Of a stretch of 58,863 nucleotides of DNA, positions 25,637 through 33,293 are shown piece after piece. The stretch is from contig JADFIR010000015.1 in the NCBI GenBank assembly GCA_022566535.1, positions 1-58,863 of the forward strand. Reading direction: 5' to 3'. The position numbers and the translations under genes are program-made. How positions within the stretch are numbered: position 1 is the first letter of the stretch; each line of letters starts with the position of its first letter. A model generated the notes under the pieces. The model was not told the DNA's origin, did no database searches, and was given only the letters and a program-made list of their open reading frames with translations. This DNA is from Planctomycetota bacterium (GTDB taxonomy: Bacteria > Planctomycetota > Phycisphaerae > Phycisphaerales > SM1A02).

Positions 25637-26064
25637 AGCCGTCCTCGCGCCATCGTCCATTTTCCTGGTGTTGTAGCGGAACACAAACTCATCCACCTAG
25701 CGCTGTAGGTGCTTCTTGCTGACGTGGTGGAATGTGCCGTAGATGTCGCGCTTGAGCAGAGCGAAGAAGCCCTCGACCGTGTTGGTGTGAACGTCGCCCC
25801 GGACGTACTCGCCGATGCCGTGAGGAGCCGTATCGTGTCCGCCCTTGAAACGGGCTCCTGGTGGCCTGTATTTCCGCTCTTTGCCGGTGACGAGCCGGGA
25901 CCGCTCATCGACGTGACGCGATAGCTGCTGGCGAAGATTCCTGGCCGTCACCTTGCCAATGTGCTGTGCTCGAACGTCTCTGCCACGCTTGACCATTGCC
26001 ATGACGGCCGTTTTCGTTGTCCACGGGCGCACGGTGCCCTGTTGATGTGGCCTGCGTCGCCGCT
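25588..26064 (-). pseudogene. IS1595-family transposase remnant
   Basis: The C-terminal half of an IS1595-type DDE transposase: VKRGRDVRAQHIGKVTARNL, HGIGEYVRGDVHTNTVEGFF and LLKRDIYGTFHHVSKKHLQR, then DEFVFRYNTRKMDDGARTAL. The HTNTVEGFF Glu is the third catalytic residue. Three defects are visible. The first Asp region is missing; the second-Asp position reads VTGKERKY where active elements have a DE motif; an amber codon at 25697-25699 replaces the Tyr expected between HLQR and VDEF, with the same frame continuing after it. The 5' end is fused in frame to ten codons of the S24 repressor copy at 26065-26095, making a chimeric open frame of 132 residues. Confidence 0.8.
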
Positions 26065-26121
26065 CGTCGCGGATCAGGCGGCCAATGGTCGCCATGTGAA
26101 CCTCCCGTCAAGATTCAAAAA

Positions 26122-26139
26122 GTTTACTAAAATGTGAAC
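26122..26139. promoter_or_regulatory. Candidate repressor operator O1 (copy 2)
   Basis: GTTTACtaaaatGTgAAC, the same dyad as at 24349-24366, now 111 bases upstream of the HTH gene start. It would bring the phage-like operon under S24-repressor control. Confidence 0.45.
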
Positions 26140-26168
26140 ACTGGGCTTGCTTTGCGCCTGCCAGTAGT

Positions 26169-26191
26169 GTAAACATTGTATAGAAGTTTGC
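26169..26191. promoter_or_regulatory. Candidate repressor operator O2 (copy 2)
   Basis: GTAAAC and GTTTGC arms as in copy 1, 59 bases upstream of the GTG start of the HTH gene. The position fits blocking of its promoter. Confidence 0.4.
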
Positions 26192-26249
26192 AAGTATGAA
26201 AACTCATATTGGTCGTCGTTTCTTGTAACCCGTTTGTGGAGCGTTTGTT

Positions 26250-26702
26250 GTGATATTCGAGGCGAGTGCCGACGAGGCCGCCAGGCTCCGCCAGCAACGT
26301 GCCCTGGCCGAGCGAATCCTGGATTATGTCGACCCCCTTCGGACCGGGGATCGGGCGCTGCTGCGGGCAATCTACGACCGTGGGATGACGGCCAGCGACT
26401 TCGCCCGCGCTGTGGGCCAGCGGCCTCGCACGGTACGTCGGCGGGTGCAGAGGCTTCTGGAGCGGATCGGCTCCGATCACTTTCAGTTTGTCCTGCGGCA
26501 GCGGCAAGACTGGCCGTCAACACGTCGCCGTGTCGCGGAACTCGTCTTTCTCCAGGGCGCATCGCAGCGGCAGACCGCTGCCTCCACCGGCCTAAGCCTG
26601 CATCAGATCAGACAGGAGATCGCCCGCATCCGATTCTTGATCGATCACGATCATCAGCGGCCCGGGCCGACGGGAGCGCTTGATGCGCAGCATCCGCGTT
26701 GA
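26250..26702 (+). CDS. Double helix-turn-helix regulator, sigma-region-4-like
   Basis: A 150-residue protein starting at GTG 26250 (GGAG 9 bases upstream). It carries two similar HTH regions: LLRAIYDRGMTASDFARAVG with RPRTVRRRVQRLLERI (about residues 38-75), and VAELVFLQGASQRQTAASTG with LSLHQIRQEIARIRFLI (about 95-130). The pattern, a helix, a sharp turn and an Arg-rich recognition helix, is like sigma-70 region 4 or phage late-gene activators. It heads the operon under the S24 repressor and overlaps the ATPase gene by 20 bases. It may activate its own operon or another late operon such as the capsid genes; that is inference. Confidence 0.62.
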   Translation: MIFEASADEAARLRQQRALAERILDYVDPLRTGDRALLRAIYDRGMTASDFARAVGQRPRTVRRRVQRLLERIGSDHFQFVLRQRQDWPSTRRRVAELVFLQGASQRQTAASTGLSLHQIRQEIARIRFLIDHDHQRPGPTGALDAQHPR

Positions 26703-27339
26703 GCGCAGCGTCGCGACGGCTGTCCGTCCGTCACCGCGAGTGCTGGAGACCGCCGCCATGTTTGGGTTGGGCGTGGATGATCAACGGAGGTTACAGCTTG
26801 TCCCACCGTGCGAGATCCCACTGCCGCAGGGTGCAGTGGTCTTCGTCACCGGGCCCTCCGGCGGCGGGAAATCCACGATCCTGGCTTTGATCGGGGAGCA
26901 GTGCGAGATGAACAGCATTGGCGTGATCCGTTTCGACCAGCAGCCCGCCATGTCCGAAGTGCCGCTGGTCGATGTGTTCGATCTTCCGTTATCACGGGTT
27001 ACCTCGCTGCTGGCCATGGCGGGGCTTGGCGACGCCTTCGTCATGCTTCGTTGCCCCTGCGAGCTGAGCGACGGTCAGAGATACCGGCTTCGCCTGGCGC
27101 AGACGATCGAGTTGGCCGAACGCGAAGATGCGGGCGCTGTAATACTGGCCGACGAGTTCGGGTCGACCCTAGACCGCCAGACTGCCCAGATCATGGCCCG
27201 CAATGTGTACCGCTGGGCCCGCCGATCCGGCCACACTTTCGTCGCCGCGACCAGCCACGATGATCTGCTCGAAGCGCTTCAGCCGCAGGTGCTCGTGTAC
27301 AAGGGCCTGGGCGAGCAGATGGAGGTTGTGCAGCAATGA
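26683..27339 (+). CDS. ABC-type ATPase (COG2401-like)
   Basis: A 218-residue stand-alone ABC ATPase without membrane domains. It has Walker A GPSGGGKST (residues 57-65), signature LSDGQ (128-132) followed by RYRLRLAQTIE, Walker B VILADEF (153-159), the D-loop GSTLD and the H-loop His192 in TSHDDL. All ATPase residues look intact. Its partner, the GNAT gene, starts inside its stop (ATGA). COG2401 is known as an ABC ATPase fused to an acetyltransferase; here the two parts are adjacent genes. Stand-alone ABC ATPases of this kind act on nucleic acids or as assembly factors, not transport. ATG 26683 is preferred over TTG 26680. Confidence 0.82.
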   Translation: MRSIRVERSVATAVRPSPRVLETAAMFGLGVDDQRRLQLVPPCEIPLPQGAVVFVTGPSGGGKSTILALIGEQCEMNSIGVIRFDQQPAMSEVPLVDVFDLPLSRVTSLLAMAGLGDAFVMLRCPCELSDGQRYRLRLAQTIELAEREDAGAVILADEFGSTLDRQTAQIMARNVYRWARRSGHTFVAATSHDDLLEALQPQVLVYKGLGEQMEVVQQ

Positions 27340-28172
27340 TCGACGGAGCTTGCGGCCCAGCCGTGTGTGACAACCCGCGGGAAACACTTCGCCAACGATT
27401 CGACTGCCTTCCGGCAGCATCAATCGTCCAGAAGCTGCGCACCGAAGCCGGCACGTTCGCCGACTACAAGCACCTTGCACCATTCCACTACAAATCAGGC
27501 CAGCCCGGCACCGTCACGACGGTCTACCGTCTCGTTTACAAAGCACCGACGGTGGTCGGTCGATTCCGGCGTCGGCACGACGAAACCACAGTCGTCGGCG
27601 TCCTGCTACGGTCGTTTCCGTCTCTCGGCTGTCAGCTTCGTGACTACGCGACGAACGATCGCTACCGAGGCATTGGAGCCAGGGCAACGGCGGCCATGCT
27701 CAACCGTGAGTTCCGCACGATCAGTCGAGTCGTGATCGACCCCCGATGGCGCGGGTTGGGGCTGGCGGTGCAACTGGTCCGTCATGCCTTGGAGCATCCA
27801 GAGACGATCTTTACCGAAGCGCTGGCCGCGATGGGACGGGTTCATCCCTTCTTCGAGCGAGCCGGCATGACCCGCTACGACCGTCCGCCGAGGCCCGAGT
27901 ACGCCCGGCTGGTCGACGCGTTCGATCGGCTGGAGGTCCCTCCCGGGCTGCTTGCCTGCCGACGGCTGGTCCGTGACGCCCTTGACAAGCATCGCCGAGA
28001 CGACCAGCGATGGATCGAAATGGAGCTCCGACGATGGCATCGCACCGCCTTTCGCACGCCAAAGCATCGGCTCAACGCCCTCGCGCTTGACGATCTGCTG
28101 GTCGCCGCTCGTGATCGGCTGATGGCGCAGCCGGTGTATTACCTATACCACCACAGCGATACGGAGGCATGA
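27336..28172 (+). CDS. GNAT-fold acyltransferase paired with the ABC ATPase, Mom-like
   Basis: A 278-residue protein. The GNAT core is residues about 60-185: VTTVYRLVYKAPTVVGRFRR, TTVVGVLLRSFPSLG, MLNREFRTISRVVIDPRWRG followed by LGLAVQLVRHAL (acyl-CoA-binding loop R-x-x-G-x-G/A) and AAMGRVHPFFERAGMTRY. The LNREFRTISRVVIDP segment, with a ParB-like gene and an ABC ATPase nearby, recalls phage Mom-like enzymes that modify DNA adenine, and COG2401 acetyltransferase domains. The C-terminal 90 residues (LLACRRLVRDALDKHRRDDQ onward) match nothing I know. Substrate (DNA base, protein or tRNA) is open. Confidence 0.7.
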   Translation: MIDGACGPAVCDNPRETLRQRFDCLPAASIVQKLRTEAGTFADYKHLAPFHYKSGQPGTVTTVYRLVYKAPTVVGRFRRRHDETTVVGVLLRSFPSLGCQLRDYATNDRYRGIGARATAAMLNREFRTISRVVIDPRWRGLGLAVQLVRHALEHPETIFTEALAAMGRVHPFFERAGMTRYDRPPRPEYARLVDAFDRLEVPPGLLACRRLVRDALDKHRRDDQRWIEMELRRWHRTAFRTPKHRLNALALDDLLVAARDRLMAQPVYYLYHHSDTEA

Positions 28173-28241
28173 GAAGGACTCGGTGACGGGAGCCCAACCG
28201 CTTCGATCTTGTAACGCAACTGCGACTGGACCCTCCCAGCC

Positions 28242-28829
28242 ATGCCGAACATCCCACTCGACCGGCTCGACGAACATCCCGGCAACGCGAACCGCATGGG
28301 CGAGAGCCTGCTGGAGAAGCTCATCGTCCATCTCCGCGAGTCAGGGGACTATCCGCCGCTGATCGTTCGGCTCCACCCCGCAAAGAAGGACCGGTATCAG
28401 ATTCTCGACGGCCATCATCGAGCCAAGGCGCTTCGCCGGCTTGGCCATCCGCACGCTCGGTGCGAGGTGTGGGAGGTAGACGATCAACGTGCTGACTTGC
28501 TGCTGGCGACGCTTAACCGGTTGCGCGGCGATGATGATCCGTACCGTCGTGGGGAGCTGCTCGCACGCCTCGCAGGTTCGATGGGCGTCAAGGCGTTGGC
28601 CTCTCACCTCCCTGAGGATGTCAGCCGCATTGACAAGCTCATCGCGGCCACTCAGCTGCCACCGGCGCCTGCACAGCCGCCCGACCTTGCGACGATGCCC
28701 CAGGCGGTGACGTTCTTCCTTACCGCCGGCCAGCGTGATCGGCTGTTTAAGAAGCTCAGACCTCTCACACGGGATCGAAGCGCAGCGCTGGTGGAGTTGC
28801 TGGCTCTGGATGAGCCAACAGGAGCTTAG
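28242..28829 (+). CDS. ParB/sulfiredoxin-fold protein
   Basis: A 195-residue protein. The N-terminal 90 residues form a ParB-like nucleotide-binding domain: IPLDRLDEHPGNANRM, YPPLIVRLHPAKKDRYQILD and GHHRAKALRRLGHPHARCEV, with DGHHR at 56-60 as the CTP/phosphate-binding box. Next comes WEVDDQRADLLLATLNRLRG, typical of phage and mobile-element ParB relatives. No HTH of the chromosomal ParB type is obvious after that, so partitioning is unlikely. In phage genomes such proteins accompany DNA-modification or packaging genes. It is 69 bases after the GNAT gene and 77 bases before the terminase small-subunit gene. Confidence 0.8.
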   Translation: MPNIPLDRLDEHPGNANRMGESLLEKLIVHLRESGDYPPLIVRLHPAKKDRYQILDGHHRAKALRRLGHPHARCEVWEVDDQRADLLLATLNRLRGDDDPYRRGELLARLAGSMGVKALASHLPEDVSRIDKLIAATQLPPAPAQPPDLATMPQAVTFFLTAGQRDRLFKKLRPLTRDRSAALVELLALDEPTGA

Positions 28830-28906
28830 CCGCCGCTGCAAGTCCGCGGGCCCAACCCCCGCATTTCCATGCGGAGCCATGACCCAAGCATGAGGCAAGA
28901 TCGTTG

Positions 28907-29338
28907 ATGTCAGCACCACGCAGGCCGCGTCGAAAGTGCAAAGCGTTTGACGAGCATGTGATCGCGCGGATTGTCGAAGCGGATCTATCGCCCGCGGAGT
29001 TGGCCAGGGAGCTGGAGATGAGCTTGTTGGAGCTGTCCGAACGGGCGACGCAACCCTCGAACGTCAAGGCATTGGAGGCATTGGCCAGGCTCTCGGACGT
29101 GCGGACCCAGATGCTGTTGAGTCAATATCGTGCGAACGCGGCCATCCGGTTGATTGAGATCGCATTAGCCAAGGAACCTACGGAGGCATCGCGCAGAGCC
29201 TGCGTGGATCTGCTGCGGGCCGACCTTGACGTCTTTGAGCAAACGTGTCCGCCTACCGGCGAGTCGCAGGAGGCGGCGCCGCCAAGCGAAGAGACAATTC
29301 TGGCGGCCTTGGAGCGGCTGGGCGAACAGCAGCCATGA
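28907..29338 (+). CDS. Putative terminase small subunit
   Basis: A 143-residue protein. The basic N-terminus (SAPRRPRRKCKAFDEHVIAR) leads to a short HTH-like part (LSPAELARELEMSLLELSER) and then a long helix-rich body (VKALEALARLSDVRTQMLLS, RRACVDLLRADLDVF). Position directly before the large terminase subunit, a 4-base overlap (ATGA) with it, and size support a DNA-recognising small subunit. Sequence identity alone would not prove it. ATG 28907 is preferred over the TTG at 28904. Confidence 0.62.
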   Translation: MSAPRRPRRKCKAFDEHVIARIVEADLSPAELARELEMSLLELSERATQPSNVKALEALARLSDVRTQMLLSQYRANAAIRLIEIALAKEPTEASRRACVDLLRADLDVFEQTCPPTGESQEAAPPSEETILAALERLGEQQP

Positions 29339-30918
29339 TCGCAGCCCCCATTGCCCCACGGTTTGGGCACAGCCCGCAGGAAGCAGACATCGCCGTGAGG
29401 CGAGCGCTGCGGTTAGTCGGACCGGCGACGTCAAATCAATTGCACGCCTATATCCGAGTGGTCTTGGGGTTCGACATCCCGCGATCATCCGTGGCTCCGG
29501 GGAACGATGCGCCGTTTGCCTACATCGAGCATGCCTACTTTGAAGACCGCCTGCCCCGCGACTGCGTGGTGTGGGCCAACCGCGGCGGAGGCAAGACCCA
29601 GCTCGGAGCGATTGCGACCCTGCTGGACATGCTGTTCAAGCCCGGCATCCAGGTCCGTATTCTCGGTGGGTCGCTTGAGCAGTCATCGAAGATGTACAGC
29701 TACCTCAAGCAACTGCTTGAGTCTGAGGTCTTCAACGACCTCATTGCAGGTCACCTCACCGGGCGAGCGGTTGAATTGACAAACGGCTCGCGGGTGGAGG
29801 TGCTCAGCCAATCGGAGCGGGCGGTGCGCGGGCTGCGCGTCCACAGACTCCGATGCGATGAGGTCGAGCTTTTCGAACCAGACGTGTGGGAGGCGGCTCA
29901 GATGGCGACCCGCTCAGGCTGGTGCGGCAGCCTCTATGTACGCGCCTCGATCGAGTGTTTGAGCACAATGCATCGGCCGTTCGGCCTGATGCATCGGTTG
30001 GTGCGCGACGCTCAATCATCCAACCGTCGCGTCTTTCGCTGGAGTGTGCTGGATACCCTTCGCCGATGCGAGCCACATCGCCCCTGTGCCACCTGCCCGC
30101 TGTGGACGGACTGCCGGGGCACAGCCAAACAAGCCAATGGCTTTATCGATATCGACGACGCGATCCAGCAGCAGGCTCGCGTCAGCTTACCGACCTGGAA
30201 ATCAGAGATGCTCTGCGAGCAGGCCAGCCGGGCGGACACGGTCTATCCGGAGTTCGACCCGAAGGTGCACACTACATCGTTTGAGATTGACACGAGCCAT
30301 ACGCGGGCGCCGATGGGCGATCAGCAGTCCGTTACTGGGGTCCGCCGCGGTGGCACCCGCCAAGGTGTTCGCCGACCGCAATCGCATTCGAACGGCGGAG
30401 TTTGGATCGGCGGCATCGACTTCGGGTATCGCTCACCAACAGTCCTCCTGTGGGGTTGGCTCAACCACGAGGATATTCTGCACATCGTTGATGAGTTCGC
30501 GGCATCCGAGCGCACCACTGGGCAGGTGATCGCCGAGGCCAACAGCCGGCCCTGGCCAAGACCTCAGTGGATCGGCGCCGACCCCGCCGGACACCAGCGC
30601 AATGAACATACCGGTGAGACCACGATCGGCTTGTGGAAGCGAGCCGGCTGGCCTGTGCGAACACGGAGTCTCTCGGTCGAGGCGGGCCTCGTCGCCGTTC
30701 GCCAGCGACTGCAACGAGCCGACGGCTCGATCCGGTTGCGCATCCACCGGCGCTGTACAAGGCTCATTGAGGCGCTGACGATGTACCACTTCCCGCCCGA
30801 CAATCCCCAATGCTGTGTGCCGGTGAAAGACGGCCACGACCACGCCGCCGACGCTCTGCGATACATGATCATCAGCCTCGACCGTGAATCGAGGTCGATG
30901 AAGATCCGGCACTACTGA
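29335..30918 (+). CDS. Phage terminase large subunit
   Basis: A 527-residue packaging motor. The ATPase half has Walker A ANRGGGKTQ (81-89), VRILGGSLEQSSKMYSYLKQ as the adenine/Q-like region and Walker B RLRCDEVELF (171-180). The nuclease half has GGIDFGYRSPTVLLWG (Asp362), GADPAGHQRN (Asp416) and HDHAADALRYM (Asp506), the RNase H-like acidic triad. All key residues are present, so it could be active. An unusual Cys cluster (C245, C251, C254, C260) between the domains could bind metal. The usual next gene, portal, is not here; the region after 30918 holds chromosomal genes. Confidence 0.9.
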   Translation: MIAAPIAPRFGHSPQEADIAVRRALRLVGPATSNQLHAYIRVVLGFDIPRSSVAPGNDAPFAYIEHAYFEDRLPRDCVVWANRGGGKTQLGAIATLLDMLFKPGIQVRILGGSLEQSSKMYSYLKQLLESEVFNDLIAGHLTGRAVELTNGSRVEVLSQSERAVRGLRVHRLRCDEVELFEPDVWEAAQMATRSGWCGSLYVRASIECLSTMHRPFGLMHRLVRDAQSSNRRVFRWSVLDTLRRCEPHRPCATCPLWTDCRGTAKQANGFIDIDDAIQQQARVSLPTWKSEMLCEQASRADTVYPEFDPKVHTTSFEIDTSHTRAPMGDQQSVTGVRRGGTRQGVRRPQSHSNGGVWIGGIDFGYRSPTVLLWGWLNHEDILHIVDEFAASERTTGQVIAEANSRPWPRPQWIGADPAGHQRNEHTGETTIGLWKRAGWPVRTRSLSVEAGLVAVRQRLQRADGSIRLRIHRRCTRLIEALTMYHFPPDNPQCCVPVKDGHDHAADALRYMIISLDRESRSMKIRHY

Positions 30919-31099
30919 TTACGCAGGTGCCAAGGATCGCCTGGCAGGACGAAGAATGTTGGTGGAACCAACAGCCTTGGCCAACGTAGAATCATTGTCG
31001 GCGGATAGCGATCCGCAGTCGCCGGCCGGCGGCGTACGCGTTCATTGCCCGCGTCTGGTCAGCAGCCTGAAGCGGTGATAATCCAGGAGGTTCGTGGCT

Positions 31100-31927
31100 A
31101 TGGCCAAGATGTTCTATACGCTCGAAGAGGTCTGCCTGAAGCTGGGCAAGACTGAAGACGAGATCAAGGAGATGGCCCGGTCCGGCCAGCTCCAGGAGTT
31201 CCGTGATCGTGACAAGCTCATGTTCAAGGTCGAGCAGATCAACCTGCTCGCCGGCGGCGAAGAAGACACCGACGAGGTGCATCTGGCGCTGGAGGACACC
31301 AGCGGAAGCTCAGGGCTGGCGCTGACGGGGGAGTCGACCGGGGAGTCGACGGGGGGGTCCGCGATCGGCCTGGCCGACTCCCGAGAAGAGACCGGGGTCT
31401 CCGTATTTGATACCGACCATGGCGGTGAGGACGCGTCGGATCAGACGCAGGCCGGCGATGCGGTCGAAGAGGAGCTCAACCTGGACGCGGTCGGCTCGGG
31501 CAGCGGATTGCTCGATCTCACCAAGGAATCTGACGACACCTCACTGGGCGCCGAACTGCTGGAAGAGGTCTATTCGAGCGAAGAGAATGTCGAGATCCCG
31601 GCCCACGCCTCCGGCTTGTTCGAGGCTGCCGGCGCTGAAAGTCCGGGCGATCAGGTCACCGAGACCCACGGCATGAGCATGCCGGTCGTGGTGGAAGCGT
31701 ACGACGGAGGCGGCTCGGGACTCGGCGCCGGACTTCTAATCGGCACAGTGGCGGCGCTGGTGTGCGTGGCCATTGTCGCGATTGTCGGCTCCACCGGGGC
31801 AACCCCCGGCCTGGCCATCAAGTTTGCCTCCGGCGGCGGCAGTCTGTGGATGTGGGTCGGCGGCCTCTGCGGCATGACATTGATCCTCGGCGTGATCGGC
31901 CTGTTCATCGGCAAGGCGACGGAATAG
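31100..31927 (+). CDS. Protein with N-terminal MerR/excisionase-type HTH and C-terminal membrane helices
   Basis: A 275-residue protein. Residues 1-50 (MFYTLEEVCLKLGKTEDEIK, EFRDRDKLMFKVEQINLL) form a winged-helix DNA-binding domain of excisionase/MerR type. A long acidic low-complexity middle follows, including repeats of GESTGES. The C-terminus has two membrane helices (LGAGLLIGTVAALVCVAIVA and LWMWVGGLCGMTLILGVIGL). Similar proteins are common in Planctomycetes; they are probably membrane-tethered regulators or scaffolds. AGGAGG lies 9 bases before ATG 31100. The gene follows the terminase with a 181-base gap in which I see no att repeat. Confidence 0.72.
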   Translation: MAKMFYTLEEVCLKLGKTEDEIKEMARSGQLQEFRDRDKLMFKVEQINLLAGGEEDTDEVHLALEDTSGSSGLALTGESTGESTGGSAIGLADSREETGVSVFDTDHGGEDASDQTQAGDAVEEELNLDAVGSGSGLLDLTKESDDTSLGAELLEEVYSSEENVEIPAHASGLFEAAGAESPGDQVTETHGMSMPVVVEAYDGGGSGLGAGLLIGTVAALVCVAIVAIVGSTGATPGLAIKFASGGGSLWMWVGGLCGMTLILGVIGLFIGKATE

Positions 31928-32011
31928 GCGGGCGGTCAGCCCTCAGCCATCGGCTCTCAGCAAGAAATTGAATCGGGAGACAATGGCACGGGCGAGCTTG
32001 TCTCGCCACGT

Positions 32012-32722
32012 GTGATCGCTACGCTGCCGCTCATGCTGCTCACGCGCTATGGCGCTCGAGAATGGCTTGCGTCAGCAATCGTGGCGGGCACTGCCATCAT
32101 CTTCCTCGCGTGGTTGGGAATCTGGTGGGCGATGGTCGTGCCGGGAGTCTTGTGGCTGGGCACAGCGTGGTTCTTTCGTGACCCGCCCCGACGTATGCCG
32201 GTCGATCTGCCCGACAATGCCCTGCTTAGCCCCGCCGATGGAACAGTGACCGCGGTACAACAAATGGATCATCATGCAGCTGTGGGCGGACCGGCGATCG
32301 TCATTCGCATCTTCTTGAGCATCATCGATGTTCACGTCAACCGCTCGCCCGCGGACGGGCATGTGCTGACGGTCAAGCACCAGCCGGGTGCGCATTATGA
32401 TGCCCGAAGCGACGCAAGCTCGACGGACAACGAGTCGAACCTGATCACCTTGCGGCTGGGCCCTCATTGGGGCGAGGAGAGGACGATCGGTGTACGGCAG
32501 ATCGCCGGCAAAGTCGCCAGACGGATCGTCTGCGATCTGTGCCCGGGTGACCGACTTCGGCGCGGCCAGCGCTTCGGCATGATCAAGTTCGGCTCGGGTG
32601 CCGAACTAATCCTGCCCCGCGACGAAGCTGTCCAGGTTCATGTGCGAGTCGGCGATCGCGTCAAAGCGGGCCTCACCCCCCTGGCAACGATGCCAATGCC
32701 CGGACGCAGTGCCTCAAAGTAG
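32012..32722 (+). CDS. psd: Phosphatidylserine decarboxylase proenzyme
   Basis: A 236-residue Psd of the short archaeal/bacterial type. It makes phosphatidylethanolamine from phosphatidylserine. N-terminal membrane helices (AIVAGTAIIFLAWLGIWWAM) precede WFFRDPPRRMP, LLSPADGTVTAVQ, IFLSIIDVHVNRSPADGHVL and GMIKFGSGAELILP. The Gly-Ser in KFGSG is the self-cleavage point that generates the pyruvoyl group. The start is GTG 32012, without an ATG option. No phosphatidylserine synthase gene follows in the window, unlike many operons. Confidence 0.9.
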   Translation: MIATLPLMLLTRYGAREWLASAIVAGTAIIFLAWLGIWWAMVVPGVLWLGTAWFFRDPPRRMPVDLPDNALLSPADGTVTAVQQMDHHAAVGGPAIVIRIFLSIIDVHVNRSPADGHVLTVKHQPGAHYDARSDASSTDNESNLITLRLGPHWGEERTIGVRQIAGKVARRIVCDLCPGDRLRRGQRFGMIKFGSGAELILPRDEAVQVHVRVGDRVKAGLTPLATMPMPGRSASK

Positions 32723-32810
32723 CCGATGGCATCGGTGGCGCCCGGGATTTTCTGCTGGGTATCTGATCTCGCTGCGCCACTGCCGATCGGGGCGATACAC
32801 TGTGCTCACC

Positions 32811-33173
32811 ATGTCTCGCCGAACGATGCAAGAATTCAGAGAAGACCGGGCCGCCGGCCAGGCCCGGCTGATGGAGATTGACCATCAGGGCCTCAAGCGA
32901 TTCCTCCGGCTGGATACGGCGGCCTATGAGGACGACGCGCTGCCCGGCCGAACCAAGGAGTTGTTGGGGCTGGTCGCCTCGATGGCCCTGCGTTGCAACG
33001 ACTGCACCGACTACCACCTACAGCAGTGCGTCAAAGCCGGCTACTCGCGCCGGGAGATTATGGACGCGATGAACGTCGCGCTGATCGTCGGCGGATCAAT
33101 CGTCATTCCTCAGCTTCGCGACGCGGTGCAGAGTCTTGACGAGCTGCTTGCCGAGCAAGGCCAGCAGGCTTGA
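32811..33173 (+). CDS. Carboxymuconolactone decarboxylase/AhpD-family protein
   Basis: A 120-residue protein with SMALRCNDCTDYHLQQCVKA, where CxxC followed by His is the AhpD-type redox motif, and RTKELLGLVA and VALIVGGSIVIPQLRDAV. Members are helical trimers, often peroxide-linked disulfide proteins. Both Cys and the His are present, so redox activity is likely over decarboxylase activity. ATG 32811 lies 88 bases after psd. Confidence 0.88.
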   Translation: MSRRTMQEFREDRAAGQARLMEIDHQGLKRFLRLDTAAYEDDALPGRTKELLGLVASMALRCNDCTDYHLQQCVKAGYSRREIMDAMNVALIVGGSIVIPQLRDAVQSLDELLAEQGQQA

Positions 33174-33293
33174 CGGCAAGCGCAAGATGATGGGTGCTTG
33201 GTAATCAGATCCGCGTTCTGTGAACGCGGGCTTTGTCCGAAGCGCAAGCAAATTGCAATTCGCTGGAAGCCGGCGACGACACGTCACGGCTCT

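Larger units (their letters stand above)
26065..26260. repeat. Repressor/operator repeat, copy 2
   Basis: The second copy of the 196-base repeat at 24292-24487. It keeps the operator region next to the intact HTH gene, while copy 1 keeps it next to the intact repressor. Each copy therefore retains one native side, and divergent control of both genes could survive. The differences are T for C at 26126, two near 26144-26147, C for A at 26167 and T for C at 26256, by my reading. Confidence 0.9.

Noticed and set aside
12528..31099. A complete integrated prophage with att sites at both ends
   Set aside because: No integrase, no tRNA target and no shared direct repeat between 12528-12920 and 30919-31099 by eye; core genes such as dapB lie inside.
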